A DNA stretch of 64,000 nt, from NCBI RefSeq assembly GCF_019203985.1, contig NZ_JAGSPD010000014.1:1-64000 (forward strand), written 5' to 3'. Positions 34,759-43,831 of the stretch are shown here, one piece after another (positions within the stretch are counted from its first letter, which is position 1; each line of letters begins with the position of its first letter). Source of the DNA: Winogradskyella luteola. Its GTDB lineage: Bacteria; Bacteroidota; Bacteroidia; Flavobacteriales; Flavobacteriaceae. The translations under genes were made by a program, and so were the position numbers. Below the pieces are notes generated by a model, which was given only the letters and a program-made list of their open reading frames with translations, had not been told where the DNA came from and did no database searches.

Positions 34759-36447
34759 TTATTTTCTAAAAAATGTTGCTTCAAATGTAGAACTATTTCC
34801 AACATTATCGGTAACAATTATCTTTAATTCGTTCTTTGTATCCTTAACGATGTTATCGTTAAAATCGTGTACAAGCATTTTGGTTTTGTAATCATACTCC
34901 ATTAAGATCCATTTTCCGTTTACGGTGGCTCTGTACTTACTAATTCCTGATAACTCGTCATCAATTTTCACTTTAAGGTATCTGTATTTGCTCAACCATT
35001 TTTTGTCTTGAAAATTAACAGGCGTAATTGTAGGTGATACCGTGTCCATTGCCAAAGTATAGGTACCAAATGTTTTACTGCCGGCACTTAGAACATTACC
35101 CTTGCGCTTGGTACGCACATAACTTGGTTTTTTGTAATATCCATATAATCTTGCAATAAAAATCTTGTCTAAATGCTCTGCTTTGTAACGACTTAGATCA
35201 TAGTTGATGTAAAAGTTTTTTTGAAGCGGGATTTTATCTTCATGTAGATGAAGCGTGTCTGAACTCACCTTAAAATCGATTAAAGCATCTTCATATAACG
35301 TGTTTTCATAAAATTCTACAGTGACATTACCAGATTGTAGGGTAGTAGGTTGGCCGCTGTAAACCAAAGACATTTCAGAAGCATCGTTCTCTAAACTATT
35401 TTCAAGTTTCTCTTTCTTTCCAGTTACAGGGATGTTTATCCATGTTTCGTTATTGTTAAAATCCCTAATTCTTACTTTGTAGACTGAAGATGTGCTGTCT
35501 TCAACATTTATGTAGCCATTATCATAAGCATTTTTATATAGGCTTAATGGATTATTTTTTTGAATAAATAACTTTTGAATTCTAGAACGTTTGGTTTTAA
35601 AATATTCATAATCAATCAAACGCTTAATGTGCTTGGCTTCAGCAAAACTAAACCTTTTAAAATCTATTTCTAGACTTTTATTGCCATTAAAAAATGTTTG
35701 AATATTGCTTACTCCATTATTGTTTGGTGCTAAATCTTGTTTGTCGTAAGAGGTTATCCCGAAACCGATATTACCATACGCCGTAATTTTTTCAACTTCG
35801 TAATAATCACTTTTCTGTGGTATTAATCGTAACGGTACACGTTTGTTTTTACCATTGATAATGGCATTTTCGTCCTTAGGATAAGCGTAAACTGCTGAAA
35901 CAAAAGGCTGTTTAGTGTCTTTTACATTTATACCAAAAAGCATTGGGTTGATAGGACGTTCTTGATTATCTCTGATTTCAAAATGTAAGTGCGGTCCGCC
36001 AGAGCTACCTGTGTTGCCTGAGTAGCCAATAACCTCGTCTGGAGCAATTACGAGTTCATTAGCACTTGGGAATACTTCAACTTCAAAACTTTCCTTTTCG
36101 TATTGGCAATCTTTAATATACTTTTCTAAACGTTCTGAAAGCTTTTGAAGATGTCCATAAACTGTTGTATAACCATTTGGATGCGTAATGTATATGGCTT
36201 TACCATATCCGTAATGCGAAATTTTTATTCTGCTCACATAGCCTTCGGCAGAGGCATACACCTTTAAACCCTGTTTTTGTTGCGTCTTAATATCTAAACC
36301 TGCATGAAAGTGTGAAGATCGTAATTCTCCAAACGTACCAGAAAGCACCAAGGTAATATCTAGAGGGTTCCTAAAATAATCTTGAGGATATTCGGATTGC
36401 GCATATACTGAGCTTGTAATTAAAAAAAAGAGTAAAATTTTTTTCAT
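34759..36447 (-). CDS. M23-family peptidase (LytM-type), exported
   Basis: This 562-residue protein has a signal peptide (FFLITSSVYAQ) and an N-terminal M23 domain. The zinc ligands are visible: HFHAGLDI (His48, Asp52) and GGPHLHFEIRD (His153, His155), around YGYGKAIYITHPNGYTTVYGH (His99). Residues 170-562 form a long beta-rich C-terminal part with unknown role. The family cleaves peptidoglycan cross-links, and it would act in the periplasm. It is read towards the TonB receptor, 103 bp away, and diverges from the zap genes. Confidence 0.9.
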   Translation of the reverse strand: MKKILLFFLITSSVYAQSEYPQDYFRNPLDITLVLSGTFGELRSSHFHAGLDIKTQQKQGLKVYASAEGYVSRIKISHYGYGKAIYITHPNGYTTVYGHLQKLSERLEKYIKDCQYEKESFEVEVFPSANELVIAPDEVIGYSGNTGSSGGPHLHFEIRDNQERPINPMLFGINVKDTKQPFVSAVYAYPKDENAIINGKNKRVPLRLIPQKSDYYEVEKITAYGNIGFGITSYDKQDLAPNNNGVSNIQTFFNGNKSLEIDFKRFSFAEAKHIKRLIDYEYFKTKRSRIQKLFIQKNNPLSLYKNAYDNGYINVEDSTSSVYKVRIRDFNNNETWINIPVTGKKEKLENSLENDASEMSLVYSGQPTTLQSGNVTVEFYENTLYEDALIDFKVSSDTLHLHEDKIPLQKNFYINYDLSRYKAEHLDKIFIARLYGYYKKPSYVRTKRKGNVLSAGSKTFGTYTLAMDTVSPTITPVNFQDKKWLSKYRYLKVKIDDELSGISKYRATVNGKWILMEYDYKTKMLVHDFNDNIVKDTKNELKIIVTDNVGNSSTFEATFFRK

Positions 36448-36569
36448 AAGTTATCTGATTCAGCTAAAATATCAATTTGATTAAGATTTGCAAATGCTAA
36501 AACTGTATTATTTTTCTTAACGTATTAATTGTGTAGCTATTATGAAGATGAAAAATAATTGTAAAAGAA

Positions 36570-36600
36570 TTGTGTTTTTTCATCAGGTATGTTAACTTTG
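36570..36600 (+). promoter_or_regulatory. Promoter of the zapB-like/zapA operon (TTG / TAACTTTG)
   Basis: TTG at 36570-36572 and TAACTTTG at 36593-36600 are separated by 20 bp, within the published flavobacterial range. The leader to the ATG at 36625 would be about 18 nt. Confidence 0.6.
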
Positions 36601-36624
36601 TTTCAACAGTATTGAATTACTTTA

Positions 36625-36915
36625 ATGAGTAAAATAGAAGACATTGTTGATGCTTTAGAGAATAAAATCAGTAAGGTTTTACACAAGCAAGAGGTCTTAA
36701 AGCAGACCAATACCAATCTCTCTGAACAATTAAAAAAGCAACAGCAAGAACTTCTTAGCCAACAAGAAGAAATAGCCTCTTGGGCAGAAAAGTATGAAAC
36801 ACTCAAAATAGCAAATTCAATGCTTGGTAGTGACGAAAATAAACGAGAAACAAAGCTCAAAATAAATGCACTTATCAGAGATATTGACCATTGTATAGGT
36901 CAACTCTCAGAATAA
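36625..36915 (+). CDS. ZapB-like coiled-coil protein
   Basis: This 96-residue protein is a nearly continuous coiled coil (about 4-75), with heptads in IEDIVDALENKISKVLHKQ and LKQTNTNLSEQLKKQQQE. It ends with a short helix, KINALIRDIDHCIGQLSE. In Flavobacteriia such a protein lies directly upstream of zapA and is probably its partner in the divisome, here 22 bp upstream. It is similar in architecture to ZapB but not clearly homologous. Confidence 0.7.
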   Translation: MSKIEDIVDALENKISKVLHKQEVLKQTNTNLSEQLKKQQQELLSQQEEIASWAEKYETLKIANSMLGSDENKRETKLKINALIRDIDHCIGQLSE

Positions 36916-36937
36916 AGTTGTAAATTAGTAAGACTAA

Positions 36938-37225
36938 ATGTCAAATCAATTAAAAATTAAGCTTTCAATTGCCAATAGGGTTTATCCTTTAACAATTAAT
37001 CCTAAGCAAGAAGAAGGTCTAAGAAAAGCCACAAAAAAAATTGAGGTCATGATTGGGCAATTTGAGCAGAATTACTCTGTAAGAGATAAGCAAGATGTAT
37101 TAGCCATGTGCGCTTTACAATTTGCGGCTCAAGTGGAGCAAAAGTCAATAGATAAAGAGTATGTGAATGAAGAAGTCCAAGAAAAGTTAGAAGCTTTAGA
37201 CGAACTTCTAAAACAGCACCTATAG
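36938..37225 (+). CDS. zapA: Cell division protein ZapA
   Basis: This 95-residue protein matches ZapA. It starts LKIKLSIANRVYPLTINPKQEEGLRKATKKIEVMI, with the N-terminal dimerisation fold, then DVLAMCALQFAAQVEQ in the long C-terminal helix that forms the coiled coil. ZapA cross-links FtsZ filaments and recruits partners to the Z ring. The length is typical. It sits just upstream of a 6S-like RNA. Confidence 0.92.
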   Translation: MSNQLKIKLSIANRVYPLTINPKQEEGLRKATKKIEVMIGQFEQNYSVRDKQDVLAMCALQFAAQVEQKSIDKEYVNEEVQEKLEALDELLKQHL

Positions 37226-37255
37226 CTCGTACGTTCTTTAAAATAAAAGGTTACT

Positions 37256-37463
37256 GCCTACATTAGTTTCATTTTTTGATAAACTCAACGTTAATTCTTT
37301 AAAAAGGGTGAGTTGAAGTTGTAAAACCGTGCTGCTAGTGCTTTATGCTGAATTTATTTCAGTCTCTAAAGTATCTCAGGCAGATTTTTGATCAGCTTGT
37401 TAGCCCTAAACTTGTTTTTAAGGAGTTTATACAAAACCGAAAACTGATGTAGGCTTTTTTTTT
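37256..37463 (+). ncRNA. ssrS: 6S RNA (6S-Flavo type)
   Basis: The 5' end GCCTACATTAGTTT (37256-37269) pairs with AAACTGATGTAGGC (37441-37454), one G-U and 13 Watson-Crick pairs, closing a RNA of about 200 nt. The right arm is followed by a run of nine T's, a terminator. The interior is AT-rich with partly complementary stretches, consistent with the elongated open-promoter mimic of 6S RNA. Flavobacterial 6S RNAs (6S-Flavo in Rfam) occur near zapA and rny, and this one is between them. The product would bind sigma-RNA polymerase in stationary phase. Not verified with a covariance model. Confidence 0.8.
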
Positions 37464-37499
37464 GTACAACTTTAAATTTTTGAACTTAATTGTACTTAT

Positions 37500-37524
37500 C
37501 CCAATTTTAGATTGGGGCCTTTTT
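37500..37524 (+). terminator. Second terminator-like hairpin before rny
   Basis: CCCAAT and ATTGGG flank a TTTAG loop and are followed by GCC and five T's. It sits just upstream of the rny start, so rny may be partly attenuated or the hairpin may end the 6S or zap transcripts. Confidence 0.6.
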
Positions 37525-37561
37525 GATTAAAAATCAAATTATACTAAACTAAATAACTAAA

Positions 37562-39139
37562 ATGGACACTAACACAATTTTATATATTGTTGGAGGAATA
37601 GTATTAGGTCTAATACTAGGCTATATAATCGCAAAATCATTAGAAAAAGGCAAAGCTTCAAAGCTAATTGCTAATGCAGAAAACGAATCTAAATCAATCT
37701 TAAAGCAGGCTAAGAAAGATGCAGAAGCGTTAAAGAAAGATAAAATACTTCAGGCAAAGGAAAAGTTTATAGAGCTTAAAGCTGAACACGAAAAAGTTAT
37801 TCTTTCTCGTGATAAAAAAATGGCAGAAGCCGAAAAGCGTATAAGAGATAAAGAATCTCAAATTTCCAATGAACTTTCAAGAGCTAAAAAATCAAATCAG
37901 TCTTTAGACAGTAAAATAAAGGATTACGATTTTAGACTTGAGTTTTTAGATAAGAAAAAAGAAGAGGTTGAGAAAGCTCATAAAAGCCAAATAAAACAGC
38001 TAGAAGTTATATCATCGTTATCTGCGGAAGAAGCCAAAGAACAATTAGTGGAATCTCTTAAAGAAGAAGCTAAGACAGATGCTATGGGCTTTATTCAAGA
38101 TAAGGTAGAAGAGGCCAAGTTAACTGCCCAACAGGAAGCTAAGAAAATTATTATAAACACCATTCAGCGCATTGGTACAGAAGAAGCTATTGATAATTGT
38201 GTCTCTGTATTTAATATAGAGTCAGACGATGTTAAGGGTAGAATCATTGGTAGAGAAGGTAGGAATATTAGAGCTATCGAAGCTGCTACAGGTGTTGAGA
38301 TAATTGTAGACGATACACCAGAGGCCATTATTTTATCTTGCTTTGACTCGGTAAGGCGTGAGATAGCGCGTTTATCACTACATAAATTAGTGACAGACGG
38401 CAGAATCCATCCAGCAAGAATCGAAGAGGTCGTAAGAAAAACACAGAAGCAAATTGAACAAGAGATTATAGAAGTAGGTAAACGTACAGTTATCGATTTG
38501 GGTATTCATGGATTACATCCAGAACTAATAAAAATGGTAGGCCGAATGAAATACCGCTCGTCTTATGGGCAAAACCTATTACAGCACTCTCGCGAAGTTG
38601 CTAAACTTTGTGGTGTAATGGCTGCTGAATTAGGGTTAAATCCTAAATTAGCTAAGCGTGCAGGTCTATTGCACGATATTGGTAAAGTGCCATCATCTGA
38701 AACTGATGTTGAAACTCCACATGCTATTTTAGGAATGCAATGGGCAGAAAAGCATGGTGAAAAAGCAGAAGTATGCAATGCTATTGGTGCTCACCACGAC
38801 GAGATAGAAATGACAACACTGTTATCACCAATCATTCAGGTTTGTGATGCTATTTCTGGCGCAAGACCTGGAGCCAGAAGACAAGTGTTGGATTCTTACA
38901 TACAACGTCTTAAGGATTTAGAAGATGTAGCTTTCGGTTTTACCGGTGTTAAGAAAGCTTATGCCATACAAGCGGGTAGGGAACTGCGCGTTATCGTAGA
39001 AAGTGAAAAGGTGTCTGATGATAAAGCAGCGAGCCTTTCGTTTGAGATTTCACAGAAAATACAAACCGATATGACCTATCCAGGACAGGTAAAGGTTACA
39101 GTGATCAGGGAAACTAGAGCGGTAAATATTGCGAAATAA
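37562..39139 (+). CDS. rny: Ribonuclease Y
   Basis: This 525-residue protein has an N-terminal membrane anchor (about 5-25, [20 protein letters not shown]), a long coiled coil (about 30-170), a KH domain (about 215-275, [21 protein letters not shown]) and an HD domain (about 335-440). The HD domain contains [20 protein letters not shown] and GAHHDEIE for the two metals. RNase Y is an endonuclease that starts mRNA decay and is anchored at the inner membrane. It is separated from zapA by the 6S RNA and a terminator. Confidence 0.96.
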   Translation: MDTNTILYIVGGIVLGLILGYIIAKSLEKGKASKLIANAENESKSILKQAKKDAEALKKDKILQAKEKFIELKAEHEKVILSRDKKMAEAEKRIRDKESQISNELSRAKKSNQSLDSKIKDYDFRLEFLDKKKEEVEKAHKSQIKQLEVISSLSAEEAKEQLVESLKEEAKTDAMGFIQDKVEEAKLTAQQEAKKIIINTIQRIGTEEAIDNCVSVFNIESDDVKGRIIGREGRNIRAIEAATGVEIIVDDTPEAIILSCFDSVRREIARLSLHKLVTDGRIHPARIEEVVRKTQKQIEQEIIEVGKRTVIDLGIHGLHPELIKMVGRMKYRSSYGQNLLQHSREVAKLCGVMAAELGLNPKLAKRAGLLHDIGKVPSSETDVETPHAILGMQWAEKHGEKAEVCNAIGAHHDEIEMTTLLSPIIQVCDAISGARPGARRQVLDSYIQRLKDLEDVAFGFTGVKKAYAIQAGRELRVIVESEKVSDDKAASLSFEISQKIQTDMTYPGQVKVTVIRETRAVNIAK

Positions 39140-39169
39140 TCAAATACAATAATTTACTAAAATAAAGAT

Positions 39170-39293
39170 GCTGTCTGAAAAGTGTCATTCTGAATGAAAA
39201 TGAAGAATCTCAAGAAATCAACATGCTGATTATTAATAAATTGAGATTTTTCGACTGCGCTCAAAATGACAGTTTTAATACTTTCCAGACAGC
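39170..39293. repeat. Inverted REP-like element between rny and PAS kinase
   Basis: The ends GCTGTCTG (39170 on) and CAGACAGC (39286-39293) are complementary, and the inner halves repeat the motifs TGTCATTCTGA ... GAATCTCAA and TTGAGATTTTTCGACTGCGCTCAAAATGACA. The core resembles intergenic elements at 24517-24556 and 61085-61142 in this window. It may also serve as a bidirectional terminator for rny and the kinase gene that ends at 39299. Confidence 0.6.
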
Positions 39294-39298
39294 CTCTT

Positions 39299-40450
39299 TT
39301 ATTTTTTAAAGGTTAAAGTAAAAGTTGAACCCTCATTGAGCCTACTTTCAACTTCAATTGTACCTCCTAGAGCTTCAACTTGAGTTCGTGTTAAATATAA
39401 TCCTATACCACTAGAATCTTTTCTGTCTGTACCATGAAAGGTCTGGTACATTTCAAATAATTGATTTTTATATTTATCTGTGTCAATGCCTATTCCGTTA
39501 TCAGCAACGATAATTTTTATAGCTTCACTTGTATCAATAGAACTTATAATCACCTGTGAGGATTTTTTATTATCGGCATATTTTATTCCATTAGATATAA
39601 GATTGTATATAATGCTTTCTAAATAAGCTCTGTTGGTAAACAATGTATCTTTAGGTTTCAGAGCATTAAATAGTTTTACTGATTTTTTAGAACCTTCTAA
39701 TTTAAGACTCTCAATAATATTATCAGTACATTCAAATAGATCAATCGGTTCATTTAACTGAGTGGTTTCCGATTTAGATTTTATACTAATGATATCATCA
39801 AGATTTACTATCGTTTTTGTTAGCGATCCAGAAACTGTATTTAAATGGTTTAAAAGCTCTTTTCGTTCATTATCACTTTCTGCTTCGTCGTAAAGCTCAA
39901 GAATATTTTTAAGATTGCCAATATGTGTTTTTAAGTTATGAGAAACAATATGTGTAAAGTTGTGTAGTCTTTTGTTTTGATTTGTAATGAGCTGAAGATT
40001 TTTTTTAAGTTGATTTTCTGCTTTCTTTCTGCTGGTAATATCAGTATGTGTACCTGTAATACGAATTGGGTTTCCGGCACTATCCCTATCAATAACTTTG
40101 CCTTGATCTAATATCCACTTGTAACGACCATCCTTACATAAAATTCTATATTCATGTTCGTAAACATCTTTTAGCCCATTGAGGTGCTGTATAAAAATAT
40201 TGTAATACGAAGCCTTATCGTCTGGGTGAACACGTTTATCCCATTCTTCGGGCTTATTCTTAAATTCTTTGCCATTGTAGCCAAGCATTTGAATGGACTC
40301 TTCTGAGTAGAAGATGTCGTTCGAGGCAGTATTCCAATCCCATACACCAACATTAGAAATTTGAAGACCTATCTTAAAGGCATTATTTTTTAAATTTTGA
40401 TTTGATTCACCCACAGCCGTGCCTCCTACACGAAATCTTAATAACTTCAT
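39299..40450 (-). CDS. PAS-domain sensor histidine kinase
   Basis: This 383-residue protein has no clear membrane helix. The N-terminal PAS/PAC region (about 20-145) contains VGVWDWNTASNDIFYSEES and VHPDDKASYY, and ends ITGTHTDITSRKKAENQL. The kinase part has a HisKA-like segment FTHIVSHNLKTHIGNL with phosphoaccepting His171, then NLISNGIKYADNKK (N box), ADNGIGID (G1) and GIGLYLTRTQVEALGGTIEVES (G2). A response regulator partner is not adjacent. A soluble sensor for a cytosolic signal is expected. Confidence 0.9.
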   Translation of the reverse strand: MKLLRFRVGGTAVGESNQNLKNNAFKIGLQISNVGVWDWNTASNDIFYSEESIQMLGYNGKEFKNKPEEWDKRVHPDDKASYYNIFIQHLNGLKDVYEHEYRILCKDGRYKWILDQGKVIDRDSAGNPIRITGTHTDITSRKKAENQLKKNLQLITNQNKRLHNFTHIVSHNLKTHIGNLKNILELYDEAESDNERKELLNHLNTVSGSLTKTIVNLDDIISIKSKSETTQLNEPIDLFECTDNIIESLKLEGSKKSVKLFNALKPKDTLFTNRAYLESIIYNLISNGIKYADNKKSSQVIISSIDTSEAIKIIVADNGIGIDTDKYKNQLFEMYQTFHGTDRKDSSGIGLYLTRTQVEALGGTIEVESRLNEGSTFTLTFKK

Positions 40451-40507
40451 TGTTATGATTTATAATTAAGACACTATATATGTAAATATGTCACAAAAAT
40501 TGTCTTG

Positions 40508-41416
40508 TCATTTTCGAGGGTGAAATTTGTTTAATACATCACTTAAATGCGATCGGTCAACATGCATATACACCTCTGTAGTTGTAATGCTCTCATGGCC
40601 GAGCATCATTTGTATGGCTCTAAGATCAGCGCCATTTTGTAGCAGGTGCGTGGCAAAAGAATGTCTAAAAGTGTGCGGAGATACTGTTTTTCTTAATCCA
40701 GATTTTTCAACTAGATTTTTAATAATTGTGAATATCATGGCGCGTGTTAATTTTTTGCCTTTGTAGTTAAGAAAAAGAATGTCTTTAGAATTGGGTTGCA
40801 CATCGATGTGATTTCTAATAGCTTTCCAAATGTTAATGTATTTTTGTGTGCTATCTCCAATGGGTACAAAACGTTGTTTGTTGCCTTTACCTGTTACTTT
40901 TATAAAACCTTCATCAAAAAATAAATCAGAGATTTTAAGCTCTATAAGCTCGCTAACACGTAGACCACAGCTATATAGGGTTTCTATAATTGCTCTGTTG
41001 CGTTCCCCTAAATTAATAGTATTGTATTCATAACCCAGATCTATTGTGTTTATTAGTAGATCGATATCTTCCACTGATAAAGCATCTGGTAGTTTTCTAC
41101 CTATTTTAGGTGTTTCTATAAGATCTAATGGATTATCTTTTCTGTAGTTTTCAAAAACGAGATAATCAAAAAAATTGCGAAGTCCAGAAATCAATCTTGC
41201 TTGCGACCTAGGATTTATGGACTTAGAGATGGTATAAATAAATTGTTTTATAATCTCATTATCTATTGAAATGGGAGCGGTTTTTATGTTATGATCTTCA
41301 AGATATGAAATGAGTTTTTTAATATCATAGCCATAATTTTCTATGGAGTTACTGGATAATCCACGCTCAATTTGGAGGTAATGCTTGTAATCATTGATAG
41401 CTTGCGACCATTTCAT
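40508..41416 (-). CDS. xerD: Site-specific tyrosine recombinase XerD
   Basis: From the ATG at 41416 the protein has 302 residues, as usual for XerD. It has an N-terminal SAM-like core-binding domain (about 1-85) and a C-terminal catalytic domain. The catalytic residues are visible: R153 (SCGLRVSEL), K177 (VTGKGNKQRF), H248 and R251 in SPHTFRHSF, H274 (LGHESITTT) and Y283 (VYMHV). XerD with XerC resolves chromosome dimers at dif. An upstream ATG at 41443 (MTNILVF) is possible but does not match the family start. Confidence 0.93.
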   Translation of the reverse strand: MKWSQAINDYKHYLQIERGLSSNSIENYGYDIKKLISYLEDHNIKTAPISIDNEIIKQFIYTISKSINPRSQARLISGLRNFFDYLVFENYRKDNPLDLIETPKIGRKLPDALSVEDIDLLINTIDLGYEYNTINLGERNRAIIETLYSCGLRVSELIELKISDLFFDEGFIKVTGKGNKQRFVPIGDSTQKYINIWKAIRNHIDVQPNSKDILFLNYKGKKLTRAMIFTIIKNLVEKSGLRKTVSPHTFRHSFATHLLQNGADLRAIQMMLGHESITTTEVYMHVDRSHLSDVLNKFHPRK

Positions 41417-41635
41417 ATTTAAAAATACCAAAATATTGGTCAAAATATAGTAAAAAACCTACGTATTTCATCGTATTTTTATAAAAAATTGTTAATAAGC
41501 TATTTTTTAATATTCTGAAAATCAAATAATTAAATATTTTTGTTTACAAAATTGTTAATAACTGCTTCTAGAAACTTCATTATTTAAAAAAAAAGGCTTT
41601 AGTTTGTAGTAATCAATTTTAAAACTTTAAAGATT

Positions 41636-42154
41636 ATGAAAAAATTATTTTTAGCTGCTTTTGCAGTTTTTGCTTTTGCGAGTATCAATGCACAACAATT
41701 TGGTGCACTTGCAGGATTCTCAAATGTATCTGCTGATGTTTCTGGTGCTGATTCTGATTCTGAATCTGGATTTCATATTGGTGCATTTGCTGAATTTGAA
41801 TTATCGGATACTTTTGACCTTCAACCAGAAGTAACATATACTTCTGCAGGTGATTTTGCTGCATTAAACGTTAATGCTATTGTAAAGTATTCATTTTCAG
41901 AAGATTTCAACATTCAATTAGGCCCACAAATTGGTTTTGTAATGGGTGATGTTGCTGACTTCTTAGATGAACTTGATGACACTACAAAATTAAACTTACA
42001 GTTAGCTGCAGGTGTTGGTTATGACATTGACGAAAACTTTTCTGTGCAGGCACGTTATGGTTTTCAATTGAATGACCATTTTACTGGTGATGGTGATGGT
42101 GAAATTAAATTTAATACTCTTACTGTTGGTGTTGGATACAAGTTTGGTGGATAA
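41636..42154 (+). CDS. Outer-membrane beta-barrel protein (PorT/OmpA-like small barrel)
   Basis: This 172-residue protein has a signal peptide (LFLAAFAVFAFASINAQ) and a series of short amphipathic strands: FGALAGFSNVSADVSG, GFHIGAFAEFELSDTFDLQPEVTYTSAG, FNIQLGPQIGFVMGD and QARYGFQL, ending in VGVGYKFGG. This matches the outer-membrane beta-barrel (PF13568/PF13505) family, probably 8-stranded. No ligand is known. It is followed by a strong terminator at 42177-42204. Confidence 0.85.
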   Translation: MKKLFLAAFAVFAFASINAQQFGALAGFSNVSADVSGADSDSESGFHIGAFAEFELSDTFDLQPEVTYTSAGDFAALNVNAIVKYSFSEDFNIQLGPQIGFVMGDVADFLDELDDTTKLNLQLAAGVGYDIDENFSVQARYGFQLNDHFTGDGDGEIKFNTLTVGVGYKFGG

Positions 42155-42176
42155 GCCAAATCAATTTATTATATGG

Positions 42177-42204
42177 AAAAGAGGCAATTTTGCCTCTTTT
42201 TTTT
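42177..42204 (+). terminator. Terminator of the small barrel gene
   Basis: GAGGCA and TGCCTC around ATTT are preceded by AAAA and followed by eight T's. Confidence 0.85.
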
Positions 42205-42274
42205 GTGGATTAAAATATCGTTGTATGACCTAAAAATTTAACATTTTTTTATACTTTATAAGTCATCGTAAACT

Positions 42275-42282
42275 TACATTTG
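42275..42282 (+). promoter_or_regulatory. -7 element of the second barrel gene (TACATTTG)
   Basis: TACATTTG matches TAnnTTTG and lies about 33 bp upstream of the ATG at 42315. The AT-rich upstream sequence has no clear TTG at a standard distance, so the -33 element is weak. Confidence 0.45.
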
Positions 42283-42314
42283 CCGACCAAATTAATTTAA
42301 AATTAAACTCAATT

Positions 42315-42854
42315 ATGAAAAAATTATTACTTATTGCTGCTGTTGCAGTTTTTGGATTTACAAATGTTAATGCTCAGGATGATAGTTCTTCTAGCGCACT
42401 TTCTGAAGGTTCTTGGTTAGTTGAGGCCAACACTGGTTTTGGTGGTGTAGATGCCCATAGTGCAAACACTGGTTTTGGTTTGTTTTCTTTTGATGACGTA
42501 ACTGTTTGGGCTATTGGTGCTGAAGCTGGCTATTTTATTATGGATGATTTAGCTATTAAGGCTGGATTAGGCTATAATGATTTTGATGGTGCTTCTTCTT
42601 TCACATACAAGCTTGGTGCTAAATATTACGTGGCAAGCCAATTTCCTGTTCAGTTAGATGTAACTGGTGCTTCTGGGGAAGATGTTTTTGGTGATGAAAC
42701 TCCTTTGTGGTTAGGTTTACAAGGTGGTTATGCTTGGTTTGTAGCCGATAATATTTCTGTTGAACCAGGTTTAAGATATAATATGTCTTTAAACGAGGAT
42801 TATACTGATGAAGGTGTTCTTGAATTCCGTATAGGATTTGCATTACATTTCTAA
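42315..42854 (+). CDS. Second small outer-membrane beta-barrel protein
   Basis: This 179-residue protein has a signal peptide (LLLIAAVAVFGFTNVNAQ) and alternating strands such as SWLVEANTGFGGVDAHS, VWAIGAEAGYFIMDDLAIKAGLGYND, YKLGAKYYVASQFPVQLDV and LGLQGGYAWFVADNISVEPGLRYNMS, ending in LEFRIGFALHF with a terminal Phe. It has a similar overall design to the neighbouring barrel at 41636 but low residue similarity. It is followed by a terminator at 42881. Confidence 0.85.
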   Translation: MKKLLLIAAVAVFGFTNVNAQDDSSSSALSEGSWLVEANTGFGGVDAHSANTGFGLFSFDDVTVWAIGAEAGYFIMDDLAIKAGLGYNDFDGASSFTYKLGAKYYVASQFPVQLDVTGASGEDVFGDETPLWLGLQGGYAWFVADNISVEPGLRYNMSLNEDYTDEGVLEFRIGFALHF

Positions 42855-42880
42855 TAAGAAAATTACTTTCTATAAAATAA

Positions 42881-42909
42881 AAACCGAAGCACTAAGCTTC
42901 GGTTTTTTT
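42881..42909 (+). terminator. Terminator of the second barrel gene
   Basis: AAACCGAAGC and GCTTCGGTTT flank a five-base loop, with a T-run following. Confidence 0.85.
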
Positions 42910-42936
42910 ATGCCCTAATTTTAATATATTTACTTT

Positions 42937-43356
42937 ATGAAGCAACTCATTATCATCAATGGTCCAAATCTAAACTTATTGGGCAAACGCGAACCAGAAA
43001 TATATGGCAGTAAAACTTTTGAAGATTTCTTAAAAACTCTTAGATCTAAGTTCAGTGGCATAAATATTGATTATTATCAATCTAATATAGAAGGCGAACT
43101 CATAGACAAGCTACAAGAGATTGGGTTTAGCTATGATGGTATTGTATTAAATGCAGCGGCTTATACACATACCTCGGTTGGGATTGGTGATACTGTTAAA
43201 GCCATAACTACACCAGTTGTAGAGGTACATATATCCAACACGTTTTCCAGAGAAGAGTTTAGACATCAATCCTATATTTCACCTCACGCAAAAGGTGTAA
43301 TTCTTGGTTTTGGTCTATTGAGTTATGATTTGGCAGTAGAAAGCCTTATATTGTAG
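42937..43356 (+). CDS. aroQ: Type II 3-dehydroquinate dehydratase
   Basis: This 139-residue protein is the dodecameric type II enzyme of the shikimate pathway (3-dehydroquinate to 3-dehydroshikimate). It starts MKQLIIINGPNLNLLGKREPEIYG (active-site Tyr23), has YQSNIEGELIDKLQE, LNAAAYTHTSVGIGD, and the segment VEVHISNTFSREEFRHQSY containing His98. The length is slightly short of the usual 140-150 but complete. It starts after the terminator of the barrel gene and abuts the next barrel gene by 1 bp. Confidence 0.96.
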   Translation: MKQLIIINGPNLNLLGKREPEIYGSKTFEDFLKTLRSKFSGINIDYYQSNIEGELIDKLQEIGFSYDGIVLNAAAYTHTSVGIGDTVKAITTPVVEVHISNTFSREEFRHQSYISPHAKGVILGFGLLSYDLAVESLIL

Positions 43357-43357
43357 A

Positions 43358-43831
43358 ATGCGAAAGGTAATATTTATAGTTGGGCTTCTCTTTTTTAGTG
43401 TCAGTGATATACATGCACAAGAACTCGGAGTAAAAGGCGGTTTAAATATTACATTTTTTAAAGTCACACAAGGAGACTTTGGTACCAACCCAGATACTGA
43501 AGTGGGCTTTTATGGGGGTGTTTTTGCAGACTTTAAAATCGATAACGGATTTCATATTCAGCCAGAGGTGTTGTACAAGGGCGTTGGAGATTTAGAGTTT
43601 ATAAACGCACCAATTTATCTAAAATATGATATATACAACAGTTTTCATATTCTGGTGGGACCAAGCTTAAATTATTTCTTTGATATTTTTAATAATAAAT
43701 TTAAGGTTAGGGCAGATATCAGCTTAGAATACGATTTTGGCTCAAAATTAAGTATTCATATGAAATACACTCTTGGTTTTGAAGAGTTATCTCCTAATAT
43801 TATATTCCTTGGTTTAGGTTACAGATTATAG
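43358..43831 (+). CDS. Third small outer-membrane beta-barrel protein
   Basis: This 157-residue protein has a signal peptide (FIVGLLFFSVSDIHAQ) and strands such as LGVKGGLNITFFKVTQGDFG, VGFYGGVFADFKIDNGFHIQPEVLYKGVG, ILVGPSLNYFF and HMKYTLGFEEL, with a final IIFLGLGYRL. The FHIQPEVLYKGVGDLEFI segment is close to the QPEVTYTSAGD part of the barrel at 41636, suggesting related genes. It begins 1 bp after aroQ and is probably cotranscribed with it. Confidence 0.82.
   Translation: MRKVIFIVGLLFFSVSDIHAQELGVKGGLNITFFKVTQGDFGTNPDTEVGFYGGVFADFKIDNGFHIQPEVLYKGVGDLEFINAPIYLKYDIYNSFHILVGPSLNYFFDIFNNKFKVRADISLEYDFGSKLSIHMKYTLGFEELSPNIIFLGLGYRL

Noticed and set aside
40508..41416. Integron or phage integrase
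   Set aside because: The tyrosine recombinase has XerD length and motifs and no mobile-element genes or attachment repeats flank it.
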